From the NCBI GenBank assembly GCA_028876335.1, contig JAGWSG010000069.1:1-48663 (forward strand): a DNA stretch of 48,663 nt. Reading direction: 5' to 3'. Each line of letters begins with the position of its first letter. The first letter of the stretch is position 1. This document shows, piece by piece, positions 1-8,377 of the stretch. The position numbers and the translations under genes are program-made. This DNA comes from Acidobacteriota bacterium (lineage in GTDB: Bacteria; Acidobacteriota; Terriglobia; Terriglobales; Acidobacteriaceae). The notes beneath the pieces were generated by a model. It made no database searches and was not told the DNA's origin. It saw nothing but the letters and a program-made list of their open reading frames with translations.

Positions 1-2
1 AA

Positions 3-1676
3 GGCGTTCAGTCCCAGCACGTCATCGGCGACCTCAAACACTACGCCATGAACGATCAGGAGAGCGGACGCGACGCCGTCAACGTCAACATCTCCAAACG
101 CGCCATGCGTGAAACTGACCTCCGCGCCTTTGAAATTGCGCTCGGCATTTCAGATGCAGGTGGCGTCATGTGCTCCTACAATCGCGTCAACGGCGACTAC
201 GCCTGCCAGAACTCCTACCTGCTCAACGAGGTTCTCAAGAAGGATTTTCACTTCAAGGGATTCGTGCTCTCTGACTGGGGCGGTACTCACTCTGACGTGA
301 AGGCCTCGCACGCTGGCCTCGACATGGAACAGCCCGGCGATTTCTTCTACGGCGCAAGCTTGAAGAAAGCCGTCGAAGACGGCAAGGTCTCGCAGGCAGA
401 GCTCGATGAGCACGTACATCGCATCCTGCGTTCCATGTTCGCCAACGGCCTTTTTGACTTCCCCACAAAAATGGAAGTACCTGACGTTGAGCACGGCTAT
501 CACGTCGCACAGTCCATCGCGGAAAAATCCATCGTCCTGCTCAAAAATAGTGACAACGTTCTGCCACTTGAGAACGTGCACACCGTCGCCGTCATCGGTG
601 GTCATGCGGATGTAGGCGTACTCAGCGGAGGCGGCTCCGCGCAGGTCAGCGCACCTGGCGGCTCGCCCGTTCCACCGCCTCCGTCCAAAGACATGATGTC
701 CATGTTCATCCACCCGCAGTGGATGCCGAGCTCACCCTTCCACGCGCTCAAGCATCAACTCGCCAGCGCGGAAGTCAAATACTACTCCGGCGACGATGTA
801 GACGCCGCCGTAGCAGCGGCGAAGAAGGCCGACGTTGCAATCGTCTTCGCATATCAGTGGGAGTCCGAGTCCTTTGATCTGCCCACGCTTGACCTCGCGC
901 CTGAGCAGAACAAGCTCATTGAAGCGGTTGCTGCAGCCAATCCCAAAACCGTGGTCGTGCTTGAAACCGGCAGCCCAGCCACCATGCCCTGGATAAGCAA
1001 GGTCGCCGCTGTCGTTGAAGCGTGGTATCCCGGCATCCGCGGCGGTCAGGCCATCGCGGGCATCCTCACCGGCAAGGTCAACCCCACCGGCAAGCTCGCC
1101 ATCACCTTCCCGCTCAGCGACGCAGACCTGCCCCATCCCAAACTCGTTCTGCCGCCGCCCACCTCCAAGCCCGACTACTCAAAGATGAAGAGCATGGATG
1201 ACTTCATGAAGCTCGCTGCCGAAGGCCTTCCGCCCTTCGACATCTACTATGACGAAGGTCTCAAGGTCGGCTACAAGTGGTACGACGCAGAAAAGAAGCC
1301 CGTCCTGTTCCCATTCGGGTTCGGCCTTTCCTACACCACATACGCCTACTCCAAACTGTCGGTAACTCCGGGTGACACCACAACTGTCTCCTTTACTGTC
1401 AGCAACACGGGGCATCGCGCCGGAACTGAAATCGCGCAAGTTTACGCTTCCTTCCCGGCATCCGCGGGCGAGCCGCCCAAGCGCCTCGTCGGCTGGACGC
1501 GCGTCGAACTCGGTCCCGGTGAATCAAAGCAGGTCTCGGTCTCCATCCCGCAAGACCACCTCACCGTTTACGACGAAGCATCCGACTCCTGGAAACTCGT
1601 CCCCGGCAGCTATGAGATCCGCGTCGGTGGCTCCTCGCAAAGCTTGCCTCTCACACAGTCCGTCTCACTCCGCTAA
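3..1676 (+). CDS. GH3 family beta-glucosidase/beta-xylosidase, 5' end missing
   Basis: Retaining glycoside hydrolase of family 3, expected to release terminal glucose or xylose from plant oligosaccharides. The reading frame is already open at the left edge, so the start and any signal peptide lie outside the window. Visible hallmarks are the substrate-binding Lys-His pair (codons at 36-41), the nucleophile motif SDWGG with Asp at 273-275, the second alpha/beta domain with the KNSDNVLPL stretch, the FPFGFGLSYTTY motif, and a C-terminal fibronectin-III-like domain ending near the stop. A Gly/Pro-rich insertion (GGSPVPPPPSKD) sits between the domains. Substrate specificity cannot be told from sequence. 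An intrinsic terminator follows the stop directly. The family assignment is secure. Confidence 0.93.
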   Translation, partial: GVQSQHVIGDLKHYAMNDQESGRDAVNVNISKRAMRETDLRAFEIALGISDAGGVMCSYNRVNGDYACQNSYLLNEVLKKDFHFKGFVLSDWGGTHSDVKASHAGLDMEQPGDFFYGASLKKAVEDGKVSQAELDEHVHRILRSMFANGLFDFPTKMEVPDVEHGYHVAQSIAEKSIVLLKNSDNVLPLENVHTVAVIGGHADVGVLSGGGSAQVSAPGGSPVPPPPSKDMMSMFIHPQWMPSSPFHALKHQLASAEVKYYSGDDVDAAVAAAKKADVAIVFAYQWESESFDLPTLDLAPEQNKLIEAVAAANPKTVVVLETGSPATMPWISKVAAVVEAWYPGIRGGQAIAGILTGKVNPTGKLAITFPLSDADLPHPKLVLPPPTSKPDYSKMKSMDDFMKLAAEGLPPFDIYYDEGLKVGYKWYDAEKKPVLFPFGFGLSYTTYAYSKLSVTPGDTTTVSFTVSNTGHRAGTEIAQVYASFPASAGEPPKRLVGWTRVELGPGESKQVSVSIPQDHLTVYDEASDSWKLVPGSYEIRVGGSSQSLPLTQSVSLR

Positions 1677-1691
1677 AGCGGAATCAACCGT

Positions 1692-1727
1692 GGCCGCCCG
1701 CGCTAATGCGGGCGGCCATTTTCTTTT
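1692..1727 (+). terminator. Intrinsic terminator of the GH3 gene
   Basis: A perfect 10-bp GC-rich stem (GGCCGCCCGC at 1692-1701 with GCGGGCGGCC at 1708-1717) closes a 6-nt loop and is followed by ATTTTCTTTT. It begins 15 nt after the GH3 stop codon. Confidence 0.9.
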
Positions 1728-2337
1728 GCATGCCATCTGCCATGCACGCAGCCGATTCTGATCACTAAATAGACGACCCACCTCCGCGCTCCAAGGCATC
1801 AACGAAGGTCAGGTGGCCAGCTTACTCGAATAGGGAACGCCACAAAGGAACGAGATTCAGAGGTGAGTGTCGACAGTGGGTTGAAGAAGCTCCTGATTCC
1901 GCGCGCCCCCCAAAGGGCCAATTTAAGATCAACTTCTCACTCAAAAAGTCTACTTAAAACGCAACACTCCACAGATTCCTCAACTTTCCGCACATAAACG
2001 GCCAGTTGGATCCGGTGGTTTTGCTCCTGCCCCGATGGCAGCTTCAATTTCGCCGCAAATCACCGGCGAAAATGTACGCAAAATCGCTGGTTAAACCTGT
2101 TAGTTTTCGGAGACTCCGCGGCACAGATCTCCGCACGGCTCAATTCGGAATTCTGCAACTCAGTGTGCATCAATCTCCGCAATTTGGAAGACGAGCTCCG
2201 CCGGGAAGACCGGTACATTGCGCGTGCAATTTCAACTCGCGGCACATTCTCTTACTCTCGTCTCATCGCCGGGACATCCGTCACAAAACCCGCAGAATTT
2301 GCATCAATGGCCATCCAAATGCACCTGTATCAATGCC
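1728..2337. other. Gene-poor stretch, no recognisable gene
   Basis: About 610 nt between the GH3 terminator and the SRPBCC gene. It is more AT-rich than its neighbours. The open frames in it, including one from about 1998 to 2384, have no convincing start site, no familiar motif and no coding-like third-base bias. No tRNA-like fold or repeat was noticed. It presumably holds the promoter of the next gene, but no clear -35/-10 pair was found. Confidence 0.5.
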
Positions 2338-2871
2338 ATGGCTACACTTACTTTCCCAACAGAGGCTCGTTTTCTTCGCGATAACAGCATCGAGAGCGCG
2401 GGCGGTGTCACTATGCAACTCGGTGCGGATACGATCCGGGCTACGGTGCGCGTAAGGGCCGATACCCGGCGCGTCTATCAGGCTCTTGTCTCTCCCGAAT
2501 ACGTTGAGACATGGTTGGCAATCCCTGATGCCGAAGGGCCATTGATCGTCACGCAAGCCGTGCCGAGCCAACTGGATACCCTTCCTGCATGGGAATGTTC
2601 AGTCCAGAACGATGCGCCTTTGCGCATTCATGCCGGATTCACGGTTGCGCGCCGCAGGCGTCTGTTCATTCGCTGGAAACTGGACCGCGGCGCAAGTCAG
2701 TTGGAGAGTCGCATATCCATAAGGCTTATCGGCGATTTCGAACACACGACTCTCGCCCTTTGCCATGCCGGCATCGACGCAAATGGCGAGTTGGGCTGGC
2801 ACCATCAGATGTGGCGTCAATCCCTCTGCAGGCTCGCAAAACTGTACCAGAATGAAGTACATGCCAGGTAA
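2338..2871 (+). CDS. SRPBCC (AHSA1/START-like) domain protein
   Basis: Small soluble protein of about 177 residues. After a short N-terminal tail, a single SRPBCC helix-grip domain begins at TIRATVRVRADTRRVYQAL and continues through SPEYVETWLA to a C-terminal helix around WHHQMWRQSLCRLAKLYQ, as in AHSA1-type hydrophobic-ligand-binding proteins. The ligand is unknown. The start is uncertain: ATG 2338 is taken here, but ATG 2413 directly before the domain is possible and neither has a strong Shine-Dalgarno. The gene converges on the LytTR regulator with only 14 nt between the stops. A regulatory or stress role is only a guess. Confidence 0.7.
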   Translation: MATLTFPTEARFLRDNSIESAGGVTMQLGADTIRATVRVRADTRRVYQALVSPEYVETWLAIPDAEGPLIVTQAVPSQLDTLPAWECSVQNDAPLRIHAGFTVARRRRLFIRWKLDRGASQLESRISIRLIGDFEHTTLALCHAGIDANGELGWHHQMWRQSLCRLAKLYQNEVHAR

Positions 2872-2885
2872 CTGGATTCAAGCCG

Positions 2886-3644
2886 TCACTGGCTCAGGAG
2901 TTCGTTGAGTCGCGACTTATAGCTCCTGCTCATGGGTACCTTGGCTCCGTTATCCAGGAGCACAACGAGCTCGCCGTGCTTTTCCGTCCTGATCTCCTTC
3001 ACAAACGCGATATTCACCATGAATGACCGATGCACTCGAAGAAATTGATCGGGATCCAGCTTCAACTCCATACGGCTCATGGTCTCGCGCAGCAAATACG
3101 ATTCATTTTCAGTCACAAGGCGCACGTAATTCTCCTCCGCCGCAATGCAACGCAGGTCCATCACGGGCAAAAAAAGAATCTTCCCTCGCGACTTGAATAC
3201 GATTCTTTGGATAAATTGCGTTGATCCGCCGCCACCAGCCTCCCGAAGCACGGAGTCTCCAGCGCCGGCAATTTCGCCATGATTTTGTCGTACTCTTTCC
3301 ACCGCGGAATGAAGCCGCTCCGCGGAGAACGGTTTTAGCAGATAATCAACGGCATTTATCTCAAAAGCACGTATCGCATACGAGTCATATGCGGTCGTAA
3401 AAATGATCTTCGGCAATACCCCGTCAACATCCCTGGAAAGCACCTCATAAATATCGAAGCCATCCATGCCGGGCATGCGAATATCCAAAAATAACAGCTC
3501 TGGATGAGAACCGCGTACGAGCTCAACAGTCTCAGGCCCGGTCGCGCTTTCACCTACAATTTCAACATCAGACTCGCCATTGAGAAGCATCTTGAGCTTC
3601 TCTCGCGCGAGGGATTCATCATCCGCAATTACTGTGCGCATCAT
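2886..3644 (-). CDS. LytTR-family response regulator
   Basis: DNA-binding response regulator of the LytR/AlgR class, 252 residues. The N-terminal receiver (about 1-120) has the acidic pair D8/D9, phospho-acceptor D54 in FLDIRMPGMDGF, T83/T84 and K104 in LLKPF. After a linker, a C-terminal LytTR domain (about 148-250) carries the typical ENYVRLVTE and FLRVHRSFMVNI stretches. Its ATG overlaps the stop of the upstream kinase gene by 4 nt (ATGA), so the pair is translationally coupled. Likely targets are its own divergent promoter region and the phoD-like gene, but the sequence does not prove this. Confidence 0.93.
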   Translation of the reverse strand: MMRTVIADDESLAREKLKMLLNGESDVEIVGESATGPETVELVRGSHPELLFLDIRMPGMDGFDIYEVLSRDVDGVLPKIIFTTAYDSYAIRAFEINAVDYLLKPFSAERLHSAVERVRQNHGEIAGAGDSVLREAGGGGSTQFIQRIVFKSRGKILFLPVMDLRCIAAEENYVRLVTENESYLLRETMSRMELKLDPDQFLRVHRSFMVNIAFVKEIRTEKHGELVVLLDNGAKVPMSRSYKSRLNELLSQ

Positions 3645-4858
3645 GCTGGTCCATATTCGAATAGGATTTTTTCTGGTACGTCTGAATACTTCAGAGGAAA
3701 CGAAAGATCCACCTGGACGACATTTGGCGTGGTTTCCCTGATGTTCAGACTCTGTTCCTGATCGAAAAGCAATTGCAGGCGATTTCGGATGTTGTTGAGT
3801 CCCGTCCCCGATGTTAGTCGCCCGTGTTCGTCTAGGTTGCGCAATCCAGCTCCATCATTCCGCACCGTAATTCTCAACCTTCGATTACGGCCGATCGCCT
3901 GGATCTCCAGCTTTCCTTCACCAGCGATTTTGGAGAATCCGTGAACAAACGCGTTTTCTACCAGCGGCTGAAGAATCATAGTTGGAACCAGGGCGTCGTG
4001 AAGCTGTGGCTCTATGGAAATGCGTTGATGGATGCGGCCGGAAAAGCGCCGGTCCTGCAGGGAGAGATACATCTCAATAAATTCAATTTCTTCTCGAAGC
4101 GTAATCAATTGAGCCGAACCTCGCTCAAGAGTGATACGCAACATGCTGCTCAACTGTTCCAGCATTTCATCGGCCGCATCCACATTCGAATGCATTAGGC
4201 TTGAGATTCCATTCATCGTATTGAAAAGGAAATGCGGATTGACCTGCATACGAAGAGCCTGCATCTGCGCCTGAGCGAGTTCAACCGAAAGCTGAGAAAG
4301 TGCGCGCTCTTTCAGCCGCGCATCCTCGTAATAGCCAAGCATTCTGAAAACAAGAAATGCGGACCAGAATACTGCCAGGTTTTCAAGAAACTCGCTCGTG
4401 AATTCAAAATTCAGTCTCTTCAGGTACGGTATGTGTCTTTCGCTTCGAGGAAACTGCGGGAAAAACGTAACGAGCGCCACTTCGACGCAAAAACTCATCA
4501 TGATGCTTACGGGAAGCAAACGAAAAACCAAATACTTCCAATTCAATTTCCGCAATCTGGGGCCAAGCCAAAACCACAGGCTCCAGCAAAATACACCCCA
4601 AACAAAGTATTGCAGCATCCATGCGCCGCACACGATCAGGATGCTTATGGGTGCCTGCGGATACCAGATGCGCATTTCAATCCATTGCTGAAGAGCAAAG
4701 AGCAAACCAATCAACATAAACGCGCTTATGAAGATGGCCGGATGCAAAATCAGCGGCTTCGAACGCTCACGTAATCTGTCGCGAAGTGTTTGGGGTGGGG
4801 CCTCTTCGAGCGCGCTGAAAGCCGCATCGTTTGACACTGAGTCCTGGTAGAACGGCAT
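3641..4858 (-). CDS. His_kinase-type (LytS/YehU-like) membrane sensor kinase
   Basis: Sensor histidine kinase of about 405 residues, partner of the LytTR regulator. ATG 4858 is chosen because sequence upstream of it in the frame is Cys/Arg-rich and not protein-like. It starts with four predicted membrane helices (about 36-60, 70-99, 109-133 and 157-175), then a short coiled linker. The His_kinase box has QVNPHFLFNTMN with H209, and the HATPase domain has the N-box LQPLVENAFVHGF (N302) and GTGLNNIRNRL near the C-terminus. There is no large periplasmic domain, so sensing is probably within or at the membrane. The signal is unknown. Confidence 0.9.
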   Translation of the reverse strand: MPFYQDSVSNDAAFSALEEAPPQTLRDRLRERSKPLILHPAIFISAFMLIGLLFALQQWIEMRIWYPQAPISILIVCGAWMLQYFVWGVFCWSLWFWLGPRLRKLNWKYLVFRLLPVSIMMSFCVEVALVTFFPQFPRSERHIPYLKRLNFEFTSEFLENLAVFWSAFLVFRMLGYYEDARLKERALSQLSVELAQAQMQALRMQVNPHFLFNTMNGISSLMHSNVDAADEMLEQLSSMLRITLERGSAQLITLREEIEFIEMYLSLQDRRFSGRIHQRISIEPQLHDALVPTMILQPLVENAFVHGFSKIAGEGKLEIQAIGRNRRLRITVRNDGAGLRNLDEHGRLTSGTGLNNIRNRLQLLFDQEQSLNIRETTPNVVQVDLSFPLKYSDVPEKILFEYGPA

Positions 4859-5036
4859 CGGATAGGCACCCTGGAATTGAGCTATTGCAGCGATTCTAGC
4901 GCAATGCGTCCTTGCACATCGCAATCTCGATAGCCTAACCTTTCCTTTCTTGGGGTGAATGGGACTTCTATCACGGCACAAAATCAATTCGTCACAGCCT
5001 GTTGTCGTTTCATCACAACTTCCTGCACCTAGCGGT

Positions 5037-5064
5037 TTCACTCGAATTTTCACGCTGCATTCAC
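5037..5064 (+). promoter_or_regulatory. Triple TTCAC direct repeat upstream of the PhoD-like gene
   Basis: Three copies of TTCAC begin at 5037, 5049 and 5060, a spacing of 12 and 11 nt, so all lie on one helix face. They sit 38-65 nt upstream of the phosphatase start and in the divergent region shared with the LytTR system. Known Pho boxes and LytTR sites are also helical-repeat direct repeats. Which regulator binds, if any, is inference. Confidence 0.35.
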
Positions 5065-5101
5065 GGGTCAGCGAATTACTGCGGAGGCAAAAAAGCATTT
5101 C

Positions 5102-7753
5102 ATGAGTCCACTCAATCGCCGTTCCTTTTTGAAGAATGCGGGAAGCACAGCCTTGGGAGCAACAGCCCTGGGCCTGACACATAAAAATCTGCGCGCGATG
5201 GAAGATGAAGGATCTGCCTTCAAGAGTGAATGGAAAGGTACGCATACCCGTACGTGGATCGGGCCGGAGTTTTGGGCAAACCCTCTACAGGATTGGCGAT
5301 TGCACAAGGGGCGGGTTGAGTGCGTCACAGCCGGTGGCGATCGCAACTTAGTTTTGCTTACGCGCGAAGTTGCACCACGCGATGGAACTCTTGTCGTAAG
5401 CGCAACCCTTGGATCTCTCAGCACTGAACCGCTCCAGCGCGGGTTTGCCGGCTTCCGTGTGGGCATCAAGTCTGCAGCCAGCGACTACCGCGCCAGCGCT
5501 ATTTATGGCCGCGGCATGAATGCGGGAATCAATGCCGATGGGCGACTTTTCATTGGTGAGCTGGTGCCTGACGCGCCAAAAATCCAACTTACTTCCGACG
5601 TAACCCTGGTGCTGGAAGCGAAACCTGCCGCAACAGGATATGCCGTTGTCCTTCGAGCCACGCCAAAGAGTGGAACACCCATCACAGTTCATCGTAATGT
5701 GCATCCTGACTGGCTCACAGGGATGATTGCATTGGTGTGCAGTTCTGGCCCGGTCACGCCGACACCTGCGAATGATGAGCCTAAATCTGACTTTGACTTT
5801 TATCCCCCAAACCAGCATCTGGGCGGAACCATGAAGTTCTGGTTTGAGAATTGGACAGTGGCCGGAAGCAAGTTGGATGCGCATGACGATCGCACTTATG
5901 GGCCAATTCTTTTCACGCTTTACACCGTCAGTCGCGGAACGATGAAACTATCCGCGCAATTCCCTCCACTGGACGACACCTCAGAACCAGTGGAGTTGCA
6001 GTTAAAGGATGCGGATGGCGCATGGAAGTCAATTGCTTCAGCGCATCTCGATCCCGATGCATGGAATGCCACCTTTCGTATTCCTGCATGGGATGCAAAG
6101 CGAAAGAATGAGTATCGAATTCGCTACGCTCTGCAAGACGGGGATGGCACGAGAAAGACTCACTTCTACGAGGGCATAATTCAAGCAGAACCTACCCCTG
6201 AACGCGACGTAGTGATTGGGCTGCTGACATGTATCTGGGATCTTGGATTTCCGCACGATGATTTCACGAAACATCTTGCCCACCATAATCCAGACGTGCT
6301 GCTTTGGACAGGTGACCAGATTTATGAACCCGTTGGGGGATATGGAATTATCGCCAGCCGCAAGCCTGAAATGCTGGACCGCGCGCTGCATGACTTTTTG
6401 CGCAAGTGGTATGTATTCGGTTGGGGAGTACGTGAGCTTACACGGAATATTCCTTCTGTGTGCATGACTGACGATCACGACATGTATCACGGCAATATCT
6501 GGGGTTGTGGTGGTCGTCCCACGAATCCAGCGCTGGGCGAGGAAGGATACCCAGGACAGGATTCCGGCGGCTACAAGATGCCTGCGCGCTGGGTGAACAT
6601 GGTACAGCGCGCGCAGACTGCACATCTGCCGGACCCTTATGATCCAACTCCAGTAGAGCAAGGCATTGGTGTGTACTACGCACATCTTGTATGGGGAGGT
6701 GTGAGCTTTGCGATTCTTGAAGACCGCAAGTGGAAGTCTGCACCAAAAGAACAGCTTCCTGGTGCGCTAATTGAAAACGGATTCGCGCACAATCCTGCAT
6801 GGAATGCGGCAACCCAAAGCAATGTTCCCAGTGCTGAGCTTCTGGGACAACGGCAGTTGGATTTTCTTGAAGCATGGTCAACAGACTGGAATGGCGGAAT
6901 TTGGATGAAGTTTGCTGTTTCTCAAACTCCATTCGGCTGCCTGCACACCGAGCCGGAAGGTATCGTGGACGACAAGCTGGATCCAACCGAGTCCATACCA
7001 CCTGTTGGACTGTATCTGAAGGGCGATCACATGGTTGCTGATCACGACTCTGCAGGCTGGCCACAGGCTGGCCGTAACGATGCGATTCGCAGGATGAACA
7101 AAGGATTCGCGGCACATCTAAACGGAGACCAGCATCTGGGTGCAACCTGCCACTATGGTGTGGATGAGTATCGTGATAGCGTTTACTCGGTGTGTACGCC
7201 TGCAATCTCTAGCATCTGGCCGCGCCGGTGGTTTCCGCCTCAGGCCGGAAAGAATGCACTGCCCGGAAAACCCAACACAGGTGATCATCTGGATGCTTTC
7301 GGGAATCGAATGACAGTCCTTGCCGTTGCAAACCCCGCACGGCACGAAGGACCGGGGCTGGAGGGTCTGCGATATCGGGTAACGGGTTACACAATTGTGA
7401 CGTGCCATCGCGCTTCGCGTAAAACCACCATCACCGAATGGCCCCGCTGGGTTGATCCTTCATTGGCAGATGCAAAGCCATACGATGGCTGGCCGATAAC
7501 AATTGATCAATTGGACAATGGACTATACGGAGCTGAATGGGAGCTTGAACCCATAAAATCTGAGACATACAAAGATCCCGTTGTGCAGGTGCGCGATGCA
7601 TACAACAACGTTGTATACACGTTGCGCATTGCTGGAGACACGTTTACTCCCCGCGTGCGTAAACCGGGCAAGTATTCGGTATATGCTTACAATCCGGACG
7701 GCGACTTTCACATGGTTTGGGAGAACATGGAAGCGAAGCGCATCTCATCCTGA
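5102..7753 (+). CDS. Large Tat-exported PhoD-like metallophosphatase
   Basis: Predicted secreted phosphatase/phosphodiesterase of 883 residues, well above the roughly 500-600 of classical PhoD. The N-terminus NRRSFLKNAGSTALG is a Tat signal. Residues about 40-260 look like a jelly-roll domain (DWRLHKGRVEC and FWFENW stretches) and about 270-360 like a beta-sandwich. The metallophosphatase core follows, with GLLTCIWDLG, LLWTGDQIYE (D405) and CMTDDHDMYHGN (D457, D458, H459) as metal ligands, and later HLNGDQHLG. A purine-rich GGAGG lies 14 nt before ATG 5102. The gene is divergent from the LytTR kinase. The substrate is unknown, and the N-terminal jelly roll suggests it acts on or binds a polymer. 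Confidence 0.85.
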   Translation: MSPLNRRSFLKNAGSTALGATALGLTHKNLRAMEDEGSAFKSEWKGTHTRTWIGPEFWANPLQDWRLHKGRVECVTAGGDRNLVLLTREVAPRDGTLVVSATLGSLSTEPLQRGFAGFRVGIKSAASDYRASAIYGRGMNAGINADGRLFIGELVPDAPKIQLTSDVTLVLEAKPAATGYAVVLRATPKSGTPITVHRNVHPDWLTGMIALVCSSGPVTPTPANDEPKSDFDFYPPNQHLGGTMKFWFENWTVAGSKLDAHDDRTYGPILFTLYTVSRGTMKLSAQFPPLDDTSEPVELQLKDADGAWKSIASAHLDPDAWNATFRIPAWDAKRKNEYRIRYALQDGDGTRKTHFYEGIIQAEPTPERDVVIGLLTCIWDLGFPHDDFTKHLAHHNPDVLLWTGDQIYEPVGGYGIIASRKPEMLDRALHDFLRKWYVFGWGVRELTRNIPSVCMTDDHDMYHGNIWGCGGRPTNPALGEEGYPGQDSGGYKMPARWVNMVQRAQTAHLPDPYDPTPVEQGIGVYYAHLVWGGVSFAILEDRKWKSAPKEQLPGALIENGFAHNPAWNAATQSNVPSAELLGQRQLDFLEAWSTDWNGGIWMKFAVSQTPFGCLHTEPEGIVDDKLDPTESIPPVGLYLKGDHMVADHDSAGWPQAGRNDAIRRMNKGFAAHLNGDQHLGATCHYGVDEYRDSVYSVCTPAISSIWPRRWFPPQAGKNALPGKPNTGDHLDAFGNRMTVLAVANPARHEGPGLEGLRYRVTGYTIVTCHRASRKTTITEWPRWVDPSLADAKPYDGWPITIDQLDNGLYGAEWELEPIKSETYKDPVVQVRDAYNNVVYTLRIAGDTFTPRVRKPGKYSVYAYNPDGDFHMVWENMEAKRISS

Positions 7754-7804
7754 CCAGAATTTCCATCACGAAATCCATATGTTGCTGACTGACCCGTTTG
7801 TTTA

Positions 7805-7840
7805 GATATTCCTGCAGATATCAAAATCTGCAGGAATATC
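7805..7840. repeat. Long perfect inverted repeat after the PhoD-like gene
   Basis: Two perfect 15-nt arms (GATATTCCTGCAGAT at 7805-7819 and its reverse complement at 7826-7840) are separated by the 6-nt loop ATCAAA. No T-run follows on either strand, so it is not a textbook intrinsic terminator. It could stabilise the 3' end of the phosphatase mRNA or bind a protein. Confidence 0.75.
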
Positions 7841-7888
7841 CAACACCTACTTGCCCTCCGGGACTTCATTCTAAAGATGCGCTTCACC

Positions 7889-7921
7889 GCGGGAGCTAAC
7901 GTATAGCGTTCCCGCTAAAAT
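7889..7921 (+). promoter_or_regulatory. Hairpin and candidate -10 just upstream of panD
   Basis: GCGGGA at 7889-7894 can pair with TCCCGC at 7910-7915, extended by ACG/CGT around the loop TATAG and leaving a small bulge. TAAAAT at 7916-7921 would be a -10 box about 7 nt before the panD ATG. No matching -35 was found, so the assignment is weak. Confidence 0.25.
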
Positions 7922-7927
7922 AGGACT

Positions 7928-8326
7928 ATGCAAATTAAGGCCTGCCTGGCAAAGATCCATCGCGCGACTGTGACCGGGGCGGACTTGAATTACGTAGGCT
8001 CGATTACGATCGATCAGGATCTACTCGATGCAAGCGGTATTCAGCCCTTCCAGTACGTGAATGTCACTAATCTATCCAACGGAGTCTTTTGGCAAACTTA
8101 CGTCATCGCCGGTGAACGCAGTCGCGGCGACATTTGCCTGAACGGTCCACCTGCCCGGCACTTCCACAGGGATGACAAAGTCATCATCATGGCCGAAGTG
8201 TGGCTGGAACCGAGAGAGATGCGTGATCTTAATCCCACTGTCGTATTCGTTGACGATCAAAATCGAGTCGTAGAAGTTAAGCATCACGCAGCAATCCCTC
8301 CAGAGAGTATGGGACTGGCTTGCTAA
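7928..8326 (+). CDS. panD: Aspartate 1-decarboxylase
   Basis: Pyruvoyl-dependent enzyme converting L-aspartate to beta-alanine for pantothenate and coenzyme A synthesis. The protein matches the family almost end to end: KIHRATVTGADLNYVGSITID, then YVIAGERSRGDICLNGPPAR and KVIIMAEV. The self-cleavage site is Gly24-Ser25, where Ser25 becomes the pyruvoyl group. It is 132 residues, slightly longer than the roughly 126 of E. coli because of a C-terminal tail. It stands alone here, without panB or panC. AGGA lies only 2 nt before the ATG, too close for a normal Shine-Dalgarno, so a leaderless transcript is possible. Confidence 0.97.
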   Translation: MQIKACLAKIHRATVTGADLNYVGSITIDQDLLDASGIQPFQYVNVTNLSNGVFWQTYVIAGERSRGDICLNGPPARHFHRDDKVIIMAEVWLEPREMRDLNPTVVFVDDQNRVVEVKHHAAIPPESMGLAC

Positions 8327-8335
8327 AACGAGGAA

Positions 8336-8363
8336 GGCCGCGCGTGCGTACAGCACGGCGGCC
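8336..8363. terminator. Hairpin between convergent panD and sensor kinase
   Basis: GGCCGCGCGTGC (8336-8347) pairs with GCACGGCGGCC (8353-8363) with one bulged base and a GTACA loop. It lies between two convergent genes. There is no good U-run on the plus side and only a broken one (TTCCTCGTTTT) on the minus side, so terminator function is tentative. Confidence 0.4.
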
Positions 8364-8377
8364 ACTATCCTGAAGCA

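Noticed and set aside
1998..2384. Open frame containing a charged stretch (LEDELRREDRYIARAIS)
   Set aside because: It has some protein-like character, but there is no clear start and no recognisable domain, and it runs out of frame into the SRPBCC gene.
2006..2455. 149-codon plus-strand frame before and into the SRPBCC gene
   Set aside because: Arg/His/Ser-rich composition, no family motif, no Shine-Dalgarno, and it overlaps the better-supported SRPBCC frame.
6438..7205. Long antisense frame inside the PhoD-like gene
   Set aside because: Shadow of a strongly supported gene; Gln/Ser/His-rich with no motif.
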